A program made the position numbers and the translations under genes. Of a stretch of 64,000 nucleotides of DNA, positions 27,917-37,234 are shown in pieces. The stretch's first letter is position 1; every line of letters starts with the position of its first letter. The DNA comes from Streptomyces sp. DH24 (lineage in GTDB: Bacteria > Actinomycetota > Actinomycetes > Streptomycetales > Streptomycetaceae). The DNA lies in assembly GCF_029813775.1 (NCBI RefSeq), contig NZ_JARVKW010000011.1:1-64000 (forward strand), written 5' to 3'. The notes beneath the pieces are model-generated. The model was not told the DNA's origin. It saw nothing but the letters and a program-made list of their open reading frames with translations, and did not search any database.

Positions 27917-28258
27917 GTGAACACTCGGCGTCCCGGCCGCCCCGGGCGGCCGGTCCCCAGAGCGCGGTCCGGCGCGTTCGGCCGCCGCTGGCCCCGGACC
28001 GGCACCGAACCGGTGACCGCCCAGAGCGCGGTCCGGATGCGCCGGCTGCTCGCGGCCCTCTTCCTGCCGCTCTTCGTCGCCGCCGCGGTGCTCTTCGCCG
28101 TGCTGGCCGCCGCAGCGGACCCGGGCGCCGCGCTCGACCGCGAGGAACTGGTCGTCCTGGCCGCCATCTGCGGGGTGCTCGCCCTGACGGCGGCCGTGGA
28201 CCTGTGGGTCGTCGGCCGCCGCCTGCGCCGCGAACGGGGCGGGCCGCGCGGACGCTGA
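27917..28258 (+). CDS. Small membrane protein, DUF6343-like
   Basis: A 113-residue protein. A basic N-terminus (Arg/Pro-rich, 1-30) leads to RTGTEPVTAQSAVRMRRLLAAL, a segment I associate with the actinobacterial DUF6343 family, then two transmembrane helices (about 43-65 and 78-98) and a basic C-terminal tail, consistent with a two-helix inner-membrane protein. Function unknown. GTG at 27917 follows AGGAGG at 27907-27912. It is probably monocistronic. Confidence 0.75.
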   Translation: MNTRRPGRPGRPVPRARSGAFGRRWPRTGTEPVTAQSAVRMRRLLAALFLPLFVAAAVLFAVLAAAADPGAALDREELVVLAAICGVLALTAAVDLWVVGRRLRRERGGPRGR

Positions 28259-28319
28259 CGGCGCCGCGGCGGACGCACGAGGCCTTCGGCGCGCCCGTCG
28301 CAAAGGGCGTACGCTCCCC

Positions 28320-28375
28320 GGTCTGCGGTCTGCGGTCTGCGGTCTGCGGTCTGCGGTCTGCGGTCTGCGGTCTGC
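28320..28375. repeat. Eight perfect GGTCTGC heptamers followed by GTCGACG repeats
   Basis: Eight uninterrupted 7-bp units from 28320 to 28375, then about 60 bp of related degenerate units (three GTCGACG copies around 28377-28398, then GGTCCGT/GGTCTGC variants to 28437). The array abuts the 3' end of the PEBP gene (stop at 28439) and fills the gap after the DUF6343-like gene. Confidence 0.93.
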
Positions 28376-28438
28376 CGTCGACGGTCGACGGTCGACGGTA
28401 TGCGGTCGACGGTCCGTCGGTCTGCGGTCCGTCGGTCG

Positions 28439-28891
28439 TCAGCGCCGGTACAGCCCCACCAGCTCACCCTCCGCGAGCTGCCGTTTCCCGACCGCCCGGT
28501 GCACCTCGTCGGCGGACGGCGCGTCGGACAGGTCGCAGGGCTCGGAGAGGGCGAGCAGCCGGAAGACGTAGTGGTGCGCGTCGTCCCCGGGCGGCGGATG
28601 CGGACCGCCCCAGCCCTCCCGGCCGTACCCGTTGACGAGTTCGGTGCCGCCGGGCGGGACCTGCCCCGCGTCGACGCCGTCGCTGCGGGGGTCGACGCCC
28701 ACCACGATCCAGTGCACGAAGGTGCCCGACGGCGCGTCGGGGTCCTCGCACACCAGCACCAGTTCGGCCGCGTCCTCGGGGACGCCGCTCCAGGACAGCG
28801 GAGGGGAGACGTTCTCGCCCTCCAGCGCGTAGTGCCGCGCGATGGGGGAGTGGTCCTCGAACGCGCTGCTGCGGAGGTCGATGCCGGTCAT
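28439..28891 (-). CDS. PEBP-family (YbhB/YbcL, Raf-kinase-inhibitor-like) protein
   Basis: A 150-residue phosphatidylethanolamine-binding-protein family member. Family motifs: [43 protein letters not shown] (ligand-binding pocket, D-P-D-A-P and H-W) and [29 protein letters not shown]. The start is taken at 28891 ([11 protein letters not shown]); an upstream ATG at 28924 adds residues not typical of the family. Bacterial members are cytoplasmic and of unclear role. Confidence 0.88.
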   Translation of the reverse strand: MTGIDLRSSAFEDHSPIARHYALEGENVSPPLSWSGVPEDAAELVLVCEDPDAPSGTFVHWIVVGVDPRSDGVDAGQVPPGGTELVNGYGREGWGGPHPPPGDDAHHYVFRLLALSEPCDLSDAPSADEVHRAVGKRQLAEGELVGLYRR

Positions 28892-29015
28892 GCCGCCCGA
28901 AGTACCCCCATCGGTCCGGGGCATGCGCGCCCGGTACCCCCGTGGGTCCGGCGCATGCGCGACCGCGGGAACGCCGCCCCGGCCGTGTCGGCGGAACGCC
29001 GCCCCGGCCGGGCCC

Positions 29016-30155
29016 CTACCCGGCGGAGGAGTCCGCGTCCGGCGGGGTGTCCGCCGCCGTCACCACGAGCGCGCCGTCGGACGACAGCCGCACGCGCACG
29101 CCCCGGCCGATCCGTTCGAGCGTCGCCCGCAGCCAGGCCCGGTCCCCCTCGGGCGCCGTCTCCAGCCGCATCCGCCGGACCCGGAACGGCACCATGCGCA
29201 GCGCCGTCAGCCGCCCGGTGTCCGCCGCGAGCGACACCAGGTGGGCCAGTCGCAGATCGTCCCGGTACTCCTCGTAACCGGTGATCCCCTCGTAGTCGTC
29301 GACGAAGTCGCCGCACCCGTACAGCACCGGCCGGTCGCGGTAGATCTCCACGGGGCGCGGATGGTGGGAGGAGTGACCGTGGACGACGTCCACGCCGCCG
29401 TCCACCAGCGCGTGCGCGAAGCGGACCTGCTCGCGCGGCACGCGGTAGCCCCAGTTGGAGCCCCAGTGCACGGACACCACCACCAGGTCACCGGGGAGCC
29501 GGTACCGCCGCACGCGGTGCAGCACGGCGTCGGCGGCGGCCGGGGAGAGGGCCGCCAGGTACGCGACACCGGACCGCTCCCGGGACGCCGCCCAGCCGGC
29601 CGGGACACCGCTGGACGCCGCCCCCAGGGCGAACACCAGCACCCGCCCGCCGGAACCCAGCGGCACCACCGCGGGCGCGCACGCCTCCTGCGCGTCGCGG
29701 CCCGCGCCCGCGTACCGCAGCCCCGCCCCGGCCAGCGCGTCCAGCGTGTCGGCCAGGCCCGGCCGCCCGAAGTCGAGCACATGGTTGTTGGCCAGCACGC
29801 ACACGTCGGGCCGGGCCACGGCCAGCGCCGGAAGATTCGCCGGATGCATGCGGTAGTGGACGGCCTTGCCCGGCGCGAACGTCCCGCCGCCCGTCACCGA
29901 GGTCTCCAGGTTCACGATCCGGACGTCCGGCGCGGCCCGCGCCAGCACGGCAAGCGCCTCGCCCCACGGCCAGTCCGGCGGCACCGGCGCCGGAACCGGC
30001 CCGGACACCGACTCGGCCAGCCGCACGTACTCACGGGCGTCCCCGACGTACGCCTCCCGCAGCTCCGGAGGGCCGGGGTGCGCCAGGATCTGGTCGACGC
30101 CGCGCCCGAGCATCACGTCGCCGCACAGGAACAGCGTCACGGCACTGCCGCCCAT
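29016..30155 (-). CDS. CapA-family metallophosphatase-like protein
   Basis: A 379-residue protein of the CapA/PGA_cap family (PF09587). Conserved segments are [17 protein letters not shown] at 7-23, [61 protein letters not shown] and [36 protein letters not shown]; the D, NH, HW and HGHSSH residues would bind metals. In Bacillus, CapA exports poly-gamma-glutamate, but most actinobacterial relatives are lone enzymes with no capB/C. No signal peptide is evident. ATG at 30155 follows GGAGG and is divergent from rtcB with 87 bp between starts. Confidence 0.85.
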   Translation of the reverse strand: MGGSAVTLFLCGDVMLGRGVDQILAHPGPPELREAYVGDAREYVRLAESVSGPVPAPVPPDWPWGEALAVLARAAPDVRIVNLETSVTGGGTFAPGKAVHYRMHPANLPALAVARPDVCVLANNHVLDFGRPGLADTLDALAGAGLRYAGAGRDAQEACAPAVVPLGSGGRVLVFALGAASSGVPAGWAASRERSGVAYLAALSPAAADAVLHRVRRYRLPGDLVVVSVHWGSNWGYRVPREQVRFAHALVDGGVDVVHGHSSHHPRPVEIYRDRPVLYGCGDFVDDYEGITGYEEYRDDLRLAHLVSLAADTGRLTALRMVPFRVRRMRLETAPEGDRAWLRATLERIGRGVRVRLSSDGALVVTAADTPPDADSSAG

Positions 30156-30242
30156 GCCTCCACGGTAGGACGGCCGCCGCCCGCATGGACCCGGCCCGCG
30201 CGGGTACCGCGTAGCAGCGTCCGCGAGCCGCGGGAGGTCGCG

Positions 30243-31655
30243 ATGGAACTCGTAGAAGAGCGCCCCTACCGCTTCCGTATCGCACCGCACGGTCCGATGC
30301 GGGTGCCCGGCGTCGTGTTCGCCTCCCGGCAACTGCTCAAGGACGCCGCCAAGTCCCTGGAGCAGGTCGCCGACGTCGCCACCCTGCCCGGCATCGTCGA
30401 CGCGTCGTACGCGATGCCCGACATCCACTGGGGCTACGGCTTCCCCATCGGCGGAGTCGCCGCGACCGACATCGCCGCGGGCGGCGTCGTCTCGCCCGGC
30501 GGAGTCGGCTTCGACATCTCCTGCGGGGTGCGGCTGCTGACCGCCGACGCCGACCCGCGGGACGTCGCGCACGCGCTGCCCGCCGTCATGGACGGCCTGG
30601 ACCGGGCGATCCCGCGCGGCGCGGGCCCCGGCGGCGTGTGGCACCCGTCCGGCCCCGGTCAGCTGGAGGACATCCTGCGCGGCGGCTCCCGGTACGCCGT
30701 GGCCCAGGGCTACGGCGCGGAACGCGACCTGCTGCGCTGCGAGGACGGCGGCGCGGTCGCCGACGCCGACGTGGACCGGGTGAGCGCGCGGGCCCGGGAG
30801 CGCGGCCTCGGACAGGTCGGCAGCCTCGGCTCGGCGAACCACTTCCTGGAGGTGCAGCGGGTCGCCGAGGTGTACGACGAGGCGGTCGCCGCCGCCTTCG
30901 GGATCGCCCCCGGCCAGGTGTGCGTGATGATCCACTGCGGTTCACGAGGCCTCGGCCACCAGATCTGCACCGACCACGTGCGGGCGATGGACGGCGCCAT
31001 GGCCCGGTACGGCATCACCGTCCCCGACCGGCAGCTCGCCTGCACCCCCGTCGACTCGCCGGAGGGCCGGGCCTACCTGGGTGCCATGGCCGCCGCCGCC
31101 AACTACGGCCGCGCCAACCGCCAGTTGCTGTCCCACGCCGCTCGCCGCGTGTTCCGCCGCGCGGCGGGCGCGGACCTGTCGCTGGTGTACGACGTGTCCC
31201 ACAACCTCGCCAAGATCGAGACCCACGAGACGGGCGGCGAACCCCGCCAACTGTGCGTGCACCGCAAGGGCGCCACCCGCGCCTTCCCGCCCGGACACCC
31301 TGAACTCCCCCCGGACATCCGGGAGTTCGGCCAGCCCGTGCTGATCCCCGGCACCATGGGCACCGCTTCGTACGTGCTCACGGGCGTCGTGGGCGGCGAC
31401 GCGTTCTTCTCCACCTGCCACGGCGCGGGCCGGGTGCTCAGCCGCCACCAGGCCGCCCGCGTGGTGGGCGGCCGGGAACTGCGCGCCCGGCTGGAGGCAG
31501 GCGGCATCGCCGTACGGCCCAGATCGTGGCGCGGCCTCGCCGAGGAGACCCCCGAGGCGTACAAGGACGTGAGCGCGGTGGTCGCGGCGAGCGAGGGCGC
31601 GGGACTGTGCCGCCGGGTCGCGCGGCTCGTGCCGCTCGGGGTGGTCAAGGGGTGA
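30243..31655 (+). CDS. rtcB: RtcB RNA ligase
   Basis: A 470-residue RtcB-family ligase that joins 2',3'-cyclic phosphate (or 3'-phosphate) and 5'-OH RNA ends using GTP and Mn2+. [11 protein letters not shown] gives the metal ligands Asp91 and Cys94; SANHFLE (Asn199, His200), [10 protein letters not shown] (His231) and the C-terminal [10 protein letters not shown] with the nucleotide-binding pocket are intact. N-terminal [21 protein letters not shown] is canonical. ATG at 30243 follows GGGAGG. The convergent neighbour is archease, the RtcB cofactor, so the two form an RNA repair pair despite opposite strands. Confidence 0.94.
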   Translation: MELVEERPYRFRIAPHGPMRVPGVVFASRQLLKDAAKSLEQVADVATLPGIVDASYAMPDIHWGYGFPIGGVAATDIAAGGVVSPGGVGFDISCGVRLLTADADPRDVAHALPAVMDGLDRAIPRGAGPGGVWHPSGPGQLEDILRGGSRYAVAQGYGAERDLLRCEDGGAVADADVDRVSARARERGLGQVGSLGSANHFLEVQRVAEVYDEAVAAAFGIAPGQVCVMIHCGSRGLGHQICTDHVRAMDGAMARYGITVPDRQLACTPVDSPEGRAYLGAMAAAANYGRANRQLLSHAARRVFRRAAGADLSLVYDVSHNLAKIETHETGGEPRQLCVHRKGATRAFPPGHPELPPDIREFGQPVLIPGTMGTASYVLTGVVGGDAFFSTCHGAGRVLSRHQAARVVGGRELRARLEAGGIAVRPRSWRGLAEETPEAYKDVSAVVAASEGAGLCRRVARLVPLGVVKG

Positions 31656-31691
31656 CAGGGGTGAGGTCCCCGGCCGTGACCGGGGCGCGCC

Positions 31692-32147
31692 TCACGCGTC
31701 CAGCGTCACCGCGCACGACCAGCCGTAGGCGTCCGGGCCGATGCGCAGGTCCTGCCAGGCGACGGCCTTCGGGGCGGCGCCGGTGATCTCCACGTCCCGG
31801 AGACGGGCGACCGCCAGCCGGATGTCGAGGCCGTCCTCGGCGTCCTCCGCCTCGATGTCCACCGGCACCTGCCCGTGCACCTCCAGCCGGTAGATCACCT
31901 CGTCGAGCAGGGTGGCCAGCAGATCGTCGTCGCTGCCCTCGGCCAGCCGGACCCGGTCCACGTCCGTCGCCCGCACCCCGGTGACGTCGGCGAAGCACTC
32001 CACCATCCCCAGCACCGCCTCCGCCAGACAGCGCTCGCGGTCCGCCGCCCACGCCTCGATGCGGATGTCGGCGGTGTGCGGCACCGTGCGGTGCCCGCTC
32101 TCGCCCAGCCGACGGGCCTGCCTGTCGTCGTCCGCTTCACCCACCAT
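31692..32147 (-). CDS. Archease, RtcB activator
   Basis: A 151-residue archease. VPHTADIRIEAWAADRERCLAEAVLGMVECFAD (22-54) contains the conserved His/Asp metal site; LLATLLDEVIYRLEVHGQVPVDIE and a C-terminal KAVAWQDLRIGPDAYGWSCAVTLDA with the terminal Asp complete the metal-binding set. Archease speeds guanylation and turnover of RtcB. The gene ends 36 bp from the rtcB stop in convergent orientation, so co-expression needs separate promoters. The first 20 residues are a family-atypical acidic/basic extension, so a later start is possible. Confidence 0.9.
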   Translation of the reverse strand: MVGEADDDRQARRLGESGHRTVPHTADIRIEAWAADRERCLAEAVLGMVECFADVTGVRATDVDRVRLAEGSDDDLLATLLDEVIYRLEVHGQVPVDIEAEDAEDGLDIRLAVARLRDVEITGAAPKAVAWQDLRIGPDAYGWSCAVTLDA

Positions 32148-32306
32148 GCCTACCGACTTCCCTGGCACGGAGCACGCATGCTGCCGCGCAGGGAAGCGGA
32201 CGGCCCCGGCGGCGGCCCGCCTGGGTACCCGGACGGACAGACCGGACACACCCCGCACGAGCCGGACGTACCCCCCATGAGAACCCCATGAGAAGGGGCG
32301 ATCGCG

Positions 32307-32963
32307 ATGATCTCCCACCTGGTCCGGATTCCCGCCGACGGCGCGTCGTTCGCCGGCGACCTCGACCTGCCGGACGCCGCGCGCGGCGTGGTGCTGTTCG
32401 CGCACGGCAGCGGCAGCTCCCGGCACAGTCCCCGCAACCGCCGGGTGGCCGCCGAACTGCGCACCGCCGGCCTCGGCACCCTGCTGATGGACCTGCTCAG
32501 CGAACAGGAGGAGCAGCGGGACCTGCTGACCGCCGAGCACCGCTTCGACATCCCCCTGCTGGCCCGCCGGCTGGTCGCTGCGACCGACTGGCTCGCCGAC
32601 CGGCCCGAGACCGCCGCGCTGCCCGTCGCCCTGTTCGGCGCCAGCACCGGAGCCGCCGCTGCCCTGGTCGCCGCCGCCGAGCGCCCCGACCGGGTGGTGG
32701 CCGTGGTGTCCCGGGGCGGCCGGCCCGACCTGGCGTACGACGCCCTGGAGGCGGTGCGGGCACCCGTGCTGCTGATCGTCGGCGGCGACGACCCGGAGGT
32801 GCTGCGCCTCAACGAGGAGGCGGCACGGCGGCTGCGCGCGCCGCACCGGGTGCGCGTGGTGCCCGGCGCCACCCACCTGTTCGAGGAGCCCGGCGCGCTG
32901 GAACAGGTCGCCGACGCGGCCCGCCGCTGGTGCGACGAACACGTCGGGGTCGCCACGGACTGA
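32307..32963 (+). CDS. Alpha/beta hydrolase, dienelactone-hydrolase-like
   Basis: A 218-residue hydrolase. GVVLFAHGSGSSRHSPRNR provides the oxyanion region, LPVALFGASTGAAAAL the nucleophile elbow GASTG (Ser near 115), LLIVGGDDPEV the acid, and GATHLFEEPGALEQV the His. This subfamily is often fused to, or encoded beside, phosphoribosyltransferase domains in actinobacteria; a stand-alone phosphoribosyltransferase lies 3 kb downstream here. ATG at 32307 follows GAAGGGG. Substrate unknown. Confidence 0.82.
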   Translation: MISHLVRIPADGASFAGDLDLPDAARGVVLFAHGSGSSRHSPRNRRVAAELRTAGLGTLLMDLLSEQEEQRDLLTAEHRFDIPLLARRLVAATDWLADRPETAALPVALFGASTGAAAALVAAAERPDRVVAVVSRGGRPDLAYDALEAVRAPVLLIVGGDDPEVLRLNEEAARRLRAPHRVRVVPGATHLFEEPGALEQVADAARRWCDEHVGVATD

Positions 32964-32971
32964 CGGAAGCC

Positions 32972-34411
32972 TCACTCGGCCGTCGGCGCGTCGACGCGCA
33001 ACCTCGCGCCCTGCCGCAGCAGTTCGCGCTGCACCAGCCGGTACGGCACGCCCCGTGGGCCGTGCCCGTGCCGGACTGTCAGCGCCGCGCACACCCCCGC
33101 CGCCTGCCCGGTCGCCATCGCGATGGGCATGACCCGGTACGAGGAGTGCGCCACATGCGTGCCGGAGATGCAGCGGCCCGCCACCAGCAGCCGTTCCGTG
33201 CCGCGCGGCACGAGACAGCGCAGCGGGATGTCGTAGAAGCGGCCCATCGGCACGCGTTTGAGCACCGTGCCGGAGCCGCGCGGATTGTGGATGTCGACCG
33301 GGTACGCGCCGTGCGCGATCACGTCCGGGAACGGCCGGGCGCCCAGGATGTCGTGGCCGGTGAGCTGGTAGTCGCCCAGCACCCGCCGGGTCTCGCGCAC
33401 CCCGATGTGCGTGCCGCTCTGCACGACGTACGACTCCTCGAAGCCGGGCACGCGCGTGCGCAGGAAGCGGTCGATCTGGGCGAGCTGGCGGCGGGCGGTG
33501 TACTCAGCGCGGGTCAGGTCCCACACGCTGGTGCCGAGCACCCGGTTCACGCGCGTGCTGTTGACACTGACCTCGCGCGGATGCGGCGTGCCGAAGAACA
33601 GGATGTCCTCCCGCGGCAGCCGCAGGTCGCCGTCCGCCCGCGCCTCCTCCACCAGGTCCCACAGGCCGTGCACGCCGCGCCACTGGTCGGGATGGGCGCG
33701 CACGTAGTCCGCGAAGTCCGGCCGGGCGAAGTCCGCGACGCGGAACATCAGCGTCATCGGCTGTACGAGACCGTCCTCCCGCCGCCCGATCTCGTACGGG
33801 GCCCCGCAGGCGGCCGCGACGTCGCCGTCGCCCGTGCCGTCCACCACCACCCCGGCGTCGATCACCACCGGCCCCGACTTGGTCTCGAACACCACCCGCC
33901 AGCCGTCGTCCAGCCGCAGCGCGGTCGAGGCGAAGGCGTGGAACAGCATCCGCACACCCGACTCGTCCATCATGTCGAGCAGCACCAGCTTGAACAGCTC
34001 CGGGTCGAACGGCACGGTGTACCCGGTCCTCGGGGAGGGTTTCATGGCGCCGCCGCGCGACAGGAGCTGGTCCATCAGCCGCCACAGCACGCCGGCGACG
34101 ACCGGCTCGCCCTCGCCGTGGTCGGTGGGCAGCAACCGGGCCTCGTCGCCGGACTCGGTGAAGGTGGCCTGCTTGTGCTCGTTGTGGAAGGACATCAGCG
34201 GCATGACGAGCGCCGCGGTCGCGTTGCCGCCGAGGAACCCGTAGCGCTCCACCAGCACCACGTCCGCCCCGGCGTCGGCCGCGGCCACCGCGGCGGCGCA
34301 CCCCGCGGGCCCGCCGCCCACCACCAGCACGTCGACCCGGCCGCCGTGCTGGGCAGGCCGGGACGGCAGGGTCACGGTTTCCGGATTGGGGGGCTGTCGC
34401 AGGATCGGCAT
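32972..34411 (-). CDS. FAD-dependent oxidoreductase (FAD_oxidored family)
   Basis: A 479-residue flavoprotein. The dinucleotide motif VLVVGGGPAGCAAAVAAADAGADVVLVERYGFLGGNAT at about 27-65 and the VVVDGTGDGDVAAACGAPYEIG segment are typical of PF12831. The C-terminal part has GRCISGTHVAHSSYRVMPIAMATGQAAGVCAAL. Related enzymes act on diverse substrates and none is assignable. It lies 25 bp downstream of the pyruvyl transferase gene on the same strand, so the two are probably one operon, which suggests a shared pathway on a glycan or small metabolite. Start ATG follows GGAGGGAC. Confidence 0.8.
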   Translation of the reverse strand: MPILRQPPNPETVTLPSRPAQHGGRVDVLVVGGGPAGCAAAVAAADAGADVVLVERYGFLGGNATAALVMPLMSFHNEHKQATFTESGDEARLLPTDHGEGEPVVAGVLWRLMDQLLSRGGAMKPSPRTGYTVPFDPELFKLVLLDMMDESGVRMLFHAFASTALRLDDGWRVVFETKSGPVVIDAGVVVDGTGDGDVAAACGAPYEIGRREDGLVQPMTLMFRVADFARPDFADYVRAHPDQWRGVHGLWDLVEEARADGDLRLPREDILFFGTPHPREVSVNSTRVNRVLGTSVWDLTRAEYTARRQLAQIDRFLRTRVPGFEESYVVQSGTHIGVRETRRVLGDYQLTGHDILGARPFPDVIAHGAYPVDIHNPRGSGTVLKRVPMGRFYDIPLRCLVPRGTERLLVAGRCISGTHVAHSSYRVMPIAMATGQAAGVCAALTVRHGHGPRGVPYRLVQRELLRQGARLRVDAPTAE

Positions 34412-34436
34412 CGCTGTCCCTCCGCGTCCGGCCCGG

Positions 34437-35654
34437 TCACACGCTCAGGGAGCCCGCCGACGGGACGGTGAGGTCCGCCGGCTCCGGGGCCGAGGCCGAC
34501 CGGCCGCCGTCGATGTCGTCCAGCAGATCACCGCACCGCTCGCAGGTCTGCGTGGCCGTCGCCCGCAGTTCCCGCACGCGGGCGTGCAGGGCGTCCCGGC
34601 GCTGCGGGAACTCGTCCCACAGCCGGTCCACCTCGGCGAGCAGCAGTCCCGCCTGCTCCCGCGCCACCCCGACCAGTGCCGGGGCACCCGTACGGCGCGC
34701 GAAGTCGAAGACCTTCCCGGAGTACGGCAGCGGCAGCACCGGCAGACCGGACAGCGCCGCGAAGATCACGAAGTGCAGGCGCATGCCGACGGCCAGGTCA
34801 AGATGGCGCATGAACCCGAGGACCTGGCCGGGACTGTACGAGCCGTGCAGGATGCGGCCCTGGTCCGGGGCGGTCATGTGCGACAGCACGGCGTGCGCGT
34901 GGCGGACGTCGTGGCGTTCCATCGGCAGGAACACCACGTGCGCGTCCAGCCGCCGCACCAGGAAGTCGGCGACGTCGGCGAGCAGCGCGTGGTAGTCGCC
35001 CTCGTCGAGCTTCTCCGCCGCCCGGCCGGGCTCCCGCACCGACATGCCGACCAGCCGGGCGTCGGTCGGCACGCCCTCGTCGCGCATCATCGCGTCGGTG
35101 AACGGCTCCGGCCGCAGCAGCAGCGCCGGGTCCGCCGTGACGACGACGTCCCGCTCCAGGCCGACCTCCTCCAGCACCAGCCGGGACTCCTCGTCGCGCA
35201 CGACCACGTCGTCCATCTCCGCGAGCACGGACCGCACCGCCGCCCGGTCGTCCGGCTCCCGCAGCGGACCGGCGCCCACCGCGTACGCGAACGTGCGCAC
35301 ACCGCGCTCCTGGGCGGCCCGCACCAGCCGCAGATAGCGGCGCGCCTCACCGTCGTAGAGGATGCCGCCGCCGCCCAGCACCAGGAGGTCGAGGGAGGCC
35401 AGCGTGTCCAGGACGTGGTTGAGACTCACGCCTTCCCAGTCGAGCACCTGGTCGGCGGCGTGATGGTGGGCCCGGGTGTGCTCGGCGTTGCGGCTGAACA
35501 CCACCAGCCGCGCGTCGGGCCGCAGGGACCGCAGACAGCCGAGGACGCAGGACAGGATCGACTCGTCGCCGATATTGAAACCGCCGTAGGAACCGAGCAC
35601 GCCGATGCGCGGGCCCGACCGGGCGGGCAGCGGATGCGATGCACCAGTGGTCAT
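34437..35654 (-). CDS. Polysaccharide pyruvyl transferase family protein
   Basis: A 405-residue member of PF04230 (CsaB/WcaK-like). Core: RIGVLGSYGGFNIGDESILSCVLG, ARLVVFSRNAEHT, LDLLVLGGGGILYDGEARRYLRLVRAAQERGVRTFAYAVGAGPL, VVVRDEESRLVLEEVG, VTADPALLL and GMRLHFVIFAALSGLPVLPLPYSGKV. Characterised members transfer pyruvate from PEP to form ketal groups on cell-wall polymers. It is the first gene of a likely pair with the FAD oxidoreductase. ATG at 35654; a divergent phosphoribosyltransferase starts 255 bp away. The C-terminus carries a CxxC (CERCGD) and a disordered tail. Confidence 0.82.
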   Translation of the reverse strand: MTTGASHPLPARSGPRIGVLGSYGGFNIGDESILSCVLGCLRSLRPDARLVVFSRNAEHTRAHHHAADQVLDWEGVSLNHVLDTLASLDLLVLGGGGILYDGEARRYLRLVRAAQERGVRTFAYAVGAGPLREPDDRAAVRSVLAEMDDVVVRDEESRLVLEEVGLERDVVVTADPALLLRPEPFTDAMMRDEGVPTDARLVGMSVREPGRAAEKLDEGDYHALLADVADFLVRRLDAHVVFLPMERHDVRHAHAVLSHMTAPDQGRILHGSYSPGQVLGFMRHLDLAVGMRLHFVIFAALSGLPVLPLPYSGKVFDFARRTGAPALVGVAREQAGLLLAEVDRLWDEFPQRRDALHARVRELRATATQTCERCGDLLDDIDGGRSASAPEPADLTVPSAGSLSV

Positions 35655-35908
35655 CCGAGGGCTCCCGTCAATGGGGTTCGGGCGGGTCCGCACGGCGCGG
35701 ACCTCGCCCAGGGGGCGGCGGGCCCGGCCGCCCGTGACGAAGCGGCGGTCGCGCCTGCGCAGGGTGCCGGGTTGCCGCACCTGCCCGGCGGGAAACGCAC
35801 CCATTCCGGGGAGTTTCCCGCTTGCGGACCGGGCCCCGTCGTGCTTCGGGCGGCCGGGGAGGGGTACGCGGGGCCCGTCTTCCGGTGCGGGAAGGAGGCA
35901 CGACGGCC

Positions 35909-36607
35909 ATGCTGTTCCGTGATCGCCGTCAGGCCGGGCGGGAACTGGCCGAAGAACTGCTCGAAGTCCAGGCCGGCGGGGCCCTGCCCGACCCGGTCGT
36001 CCTCGCCCTGCCGCGCGGCGGCGTCGCCGTGGCCCGCGAGGTCGCCCGCGCCCTGGACGCCCCGCTCGACGTGCTCGTCGTGCGGAAGATCGGCGCGCCC
36101 CACCACGAGGAGTACGGCGTCGGCGCGCTCGTCGGCGAGGAGGACCCCCTGTACGACGGTGCCGCCCTGGACCGGCTGGGCCTCGGCCCGGAGGATCTGG
36201 CGCCCGTCGTGGAACGGGAACGGACCGAGCTGCGACGCCGTGAACGGCGCTACCGCCAGGGCCGCCCCGCCCCCGAGGTCCGGGGCCGCACCGTGATCGT
36301 CGTCGACGACGGACTGGCCACCGGTTCGACGGCCCGCGCCGCCCTGCGCGCCCTGCGCCGCCAGGGCCCCGCGCGCACCGTGCTGGCCGTGCCGGTCGGC
36401 TCCCCGGAGGCGGCGGAGGCACTGAACGCCGAGGCCGACCTCGTCGTCTGCCCGTACCGGCCGGACACGTTCATGGCGGTGGGCCAGTGGTACGAGGACT
36501 TCGAACAGCTGACGGACGAGGACGTGCTGGAGGCACTGGAGGCGGGCAAGGCGCGGGAGGCCGAGCGGACGGGGGGACGGCAGGGCCTGCCCGGCGGCTC
36601 ACTGTGA
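35909..36607 (+). CDS. Phosphoribosyltransferase-domain protein
   Basis: A 232-residue type I PRTase-fold protein. N-terminal FRDRRQAGRELAEEL, VLALPRGGVAVAREVARALDAPLDVLVVRKIGAP, EYGVGAL and the PRPP loop VIVVDDGLATGSTARAALRAL (near 129-149) are characteristic, as is the C-terminal FMAVGQWYEDFEQLTDEDV. These are a stress-associated actinobacterial family whose base substrate is unknown. ATG at 35909 follows GAAGGAGG. It is alone on this strand. Functional linkage to the alpha/beta hydrolase at 32.3 kb is inferred from the frequent fusion of those two domains. Confidence 0.88.
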   Translation: MLFRDRRQAGRELAEELLEVQAGGALPDPVVLALPRGGVAVAREVARALDAPLDVLVVRKIGAPHHEEYGVGALVGEEDPLYDGAALDRLGLGPEDLAPVVERERTELRRRERRYRQGRPAPEVRGRTVIVVDDGLATGSTARAALRALRRQGPARTVLAVPVGSPEAAEALNAEADLVVCPYRPDTFMAVGQWYEDFEQLTDEDVLEALEAGKAREAERTGGRQGLPGGSL

Positions 36608-36802
36608 CCACGGGGTCACGACGACGAAAGCCCGGCAGATGGCAGATAGCAGATAGCGCATGGCGCCGCGCTCGACGGGGCGGAGGGGGCGAACCGTGGC
36701 GGCCGTCCGGTTTGCCGCCGTGCATGCCCGCCGCGTTGGCGGGTACGAACCCCTCCCGTACGGGGCGTCGCGGAAGCGACCTGAGAGCGAGGGGCGTGCT
36801 GA

Positions 36803-37177
36803 GTGATCCGAAAGCTGCAGGCGGTGGCGTTGGACTGTGCCGATCCGGTGGCGCTCGCCGAGTTCTACGCGAGTCTGCTCGGTGGCCGGGTGGTCACGAA
36901 CCCGGAGGAGTCCGGCTGGGTCGAGGTGCACGGGTTCGAGGGGACGCCGCTTGCCTGCCAGCGGGTGGACGGCTACCGGCCGCCCGAATGGCCCGGCCAG
37001 GAGAGCCCGCAGCAGATCCACCTGGACTTCGACGTGGACGATCTCGACGGAGAGGAGCAGCGGGCGCTCGCCCTCGGCGCGACCGTGCTGGAGCGGACGG
37101 ACCAGATCCGCCCGGGAGCCAACTGGCGGGTCTACGCGGACCCGGCCGGCCATCCGTTCTGCCTCTGCTTCCACTGA
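36803..37177 (+). CDS. VOC-family protein (glyoxalase-like domain)
   Basis: A 124-residue protein of the Glyoxalase_6 type: VALDCADPVALAEFYASLLGGRVV, SGWVEVHG, LACQRVDGYRPPEWP, QQIHLDFDVDDLDGEEQRALALGATVLE and WRVYADPAGHPFCLCF. This actinobacterial subgroup is common and uncharacterised. GTG at 36803. It lies 57 bp upstream of a GNAT acetyltransferase on the same strand and may be co-transcribed with it. The preceding gap (36608-36802) holds only short CAGATAG/CAGATGG repeats. Confidence 0.83.
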   Translation: MIRKLQAVALDCADPVALAEFYASLLGGRVVTNPEESGWVEVHGFEGTPLACQRVDGYRPPEWPGQESPQQIHLDFDVDDLDGEEQRALALGATVLERTDQIRPGANWRVYADPAGHPFCLCFH

Positions 37178-37234
37178 GTCCACCGGCCCTCAAATCGTTT
37201 GCCGACGCCCGGTCCGCTCGGATAGGAAGCCTGC

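Noticed and set aside
28320..28437. Heptamer array considered as a CRISPR array
   Set aside because: Units are 7 bp with no spacers; it is a simple tandem repeat.
29016..30155. CapA-like gene considered as evidence of a poly-gamma-glutamate capsule
   Set aside because: No capB, capC or capE genes nearby; lone CapA-family proteins are common and uncharacterised.
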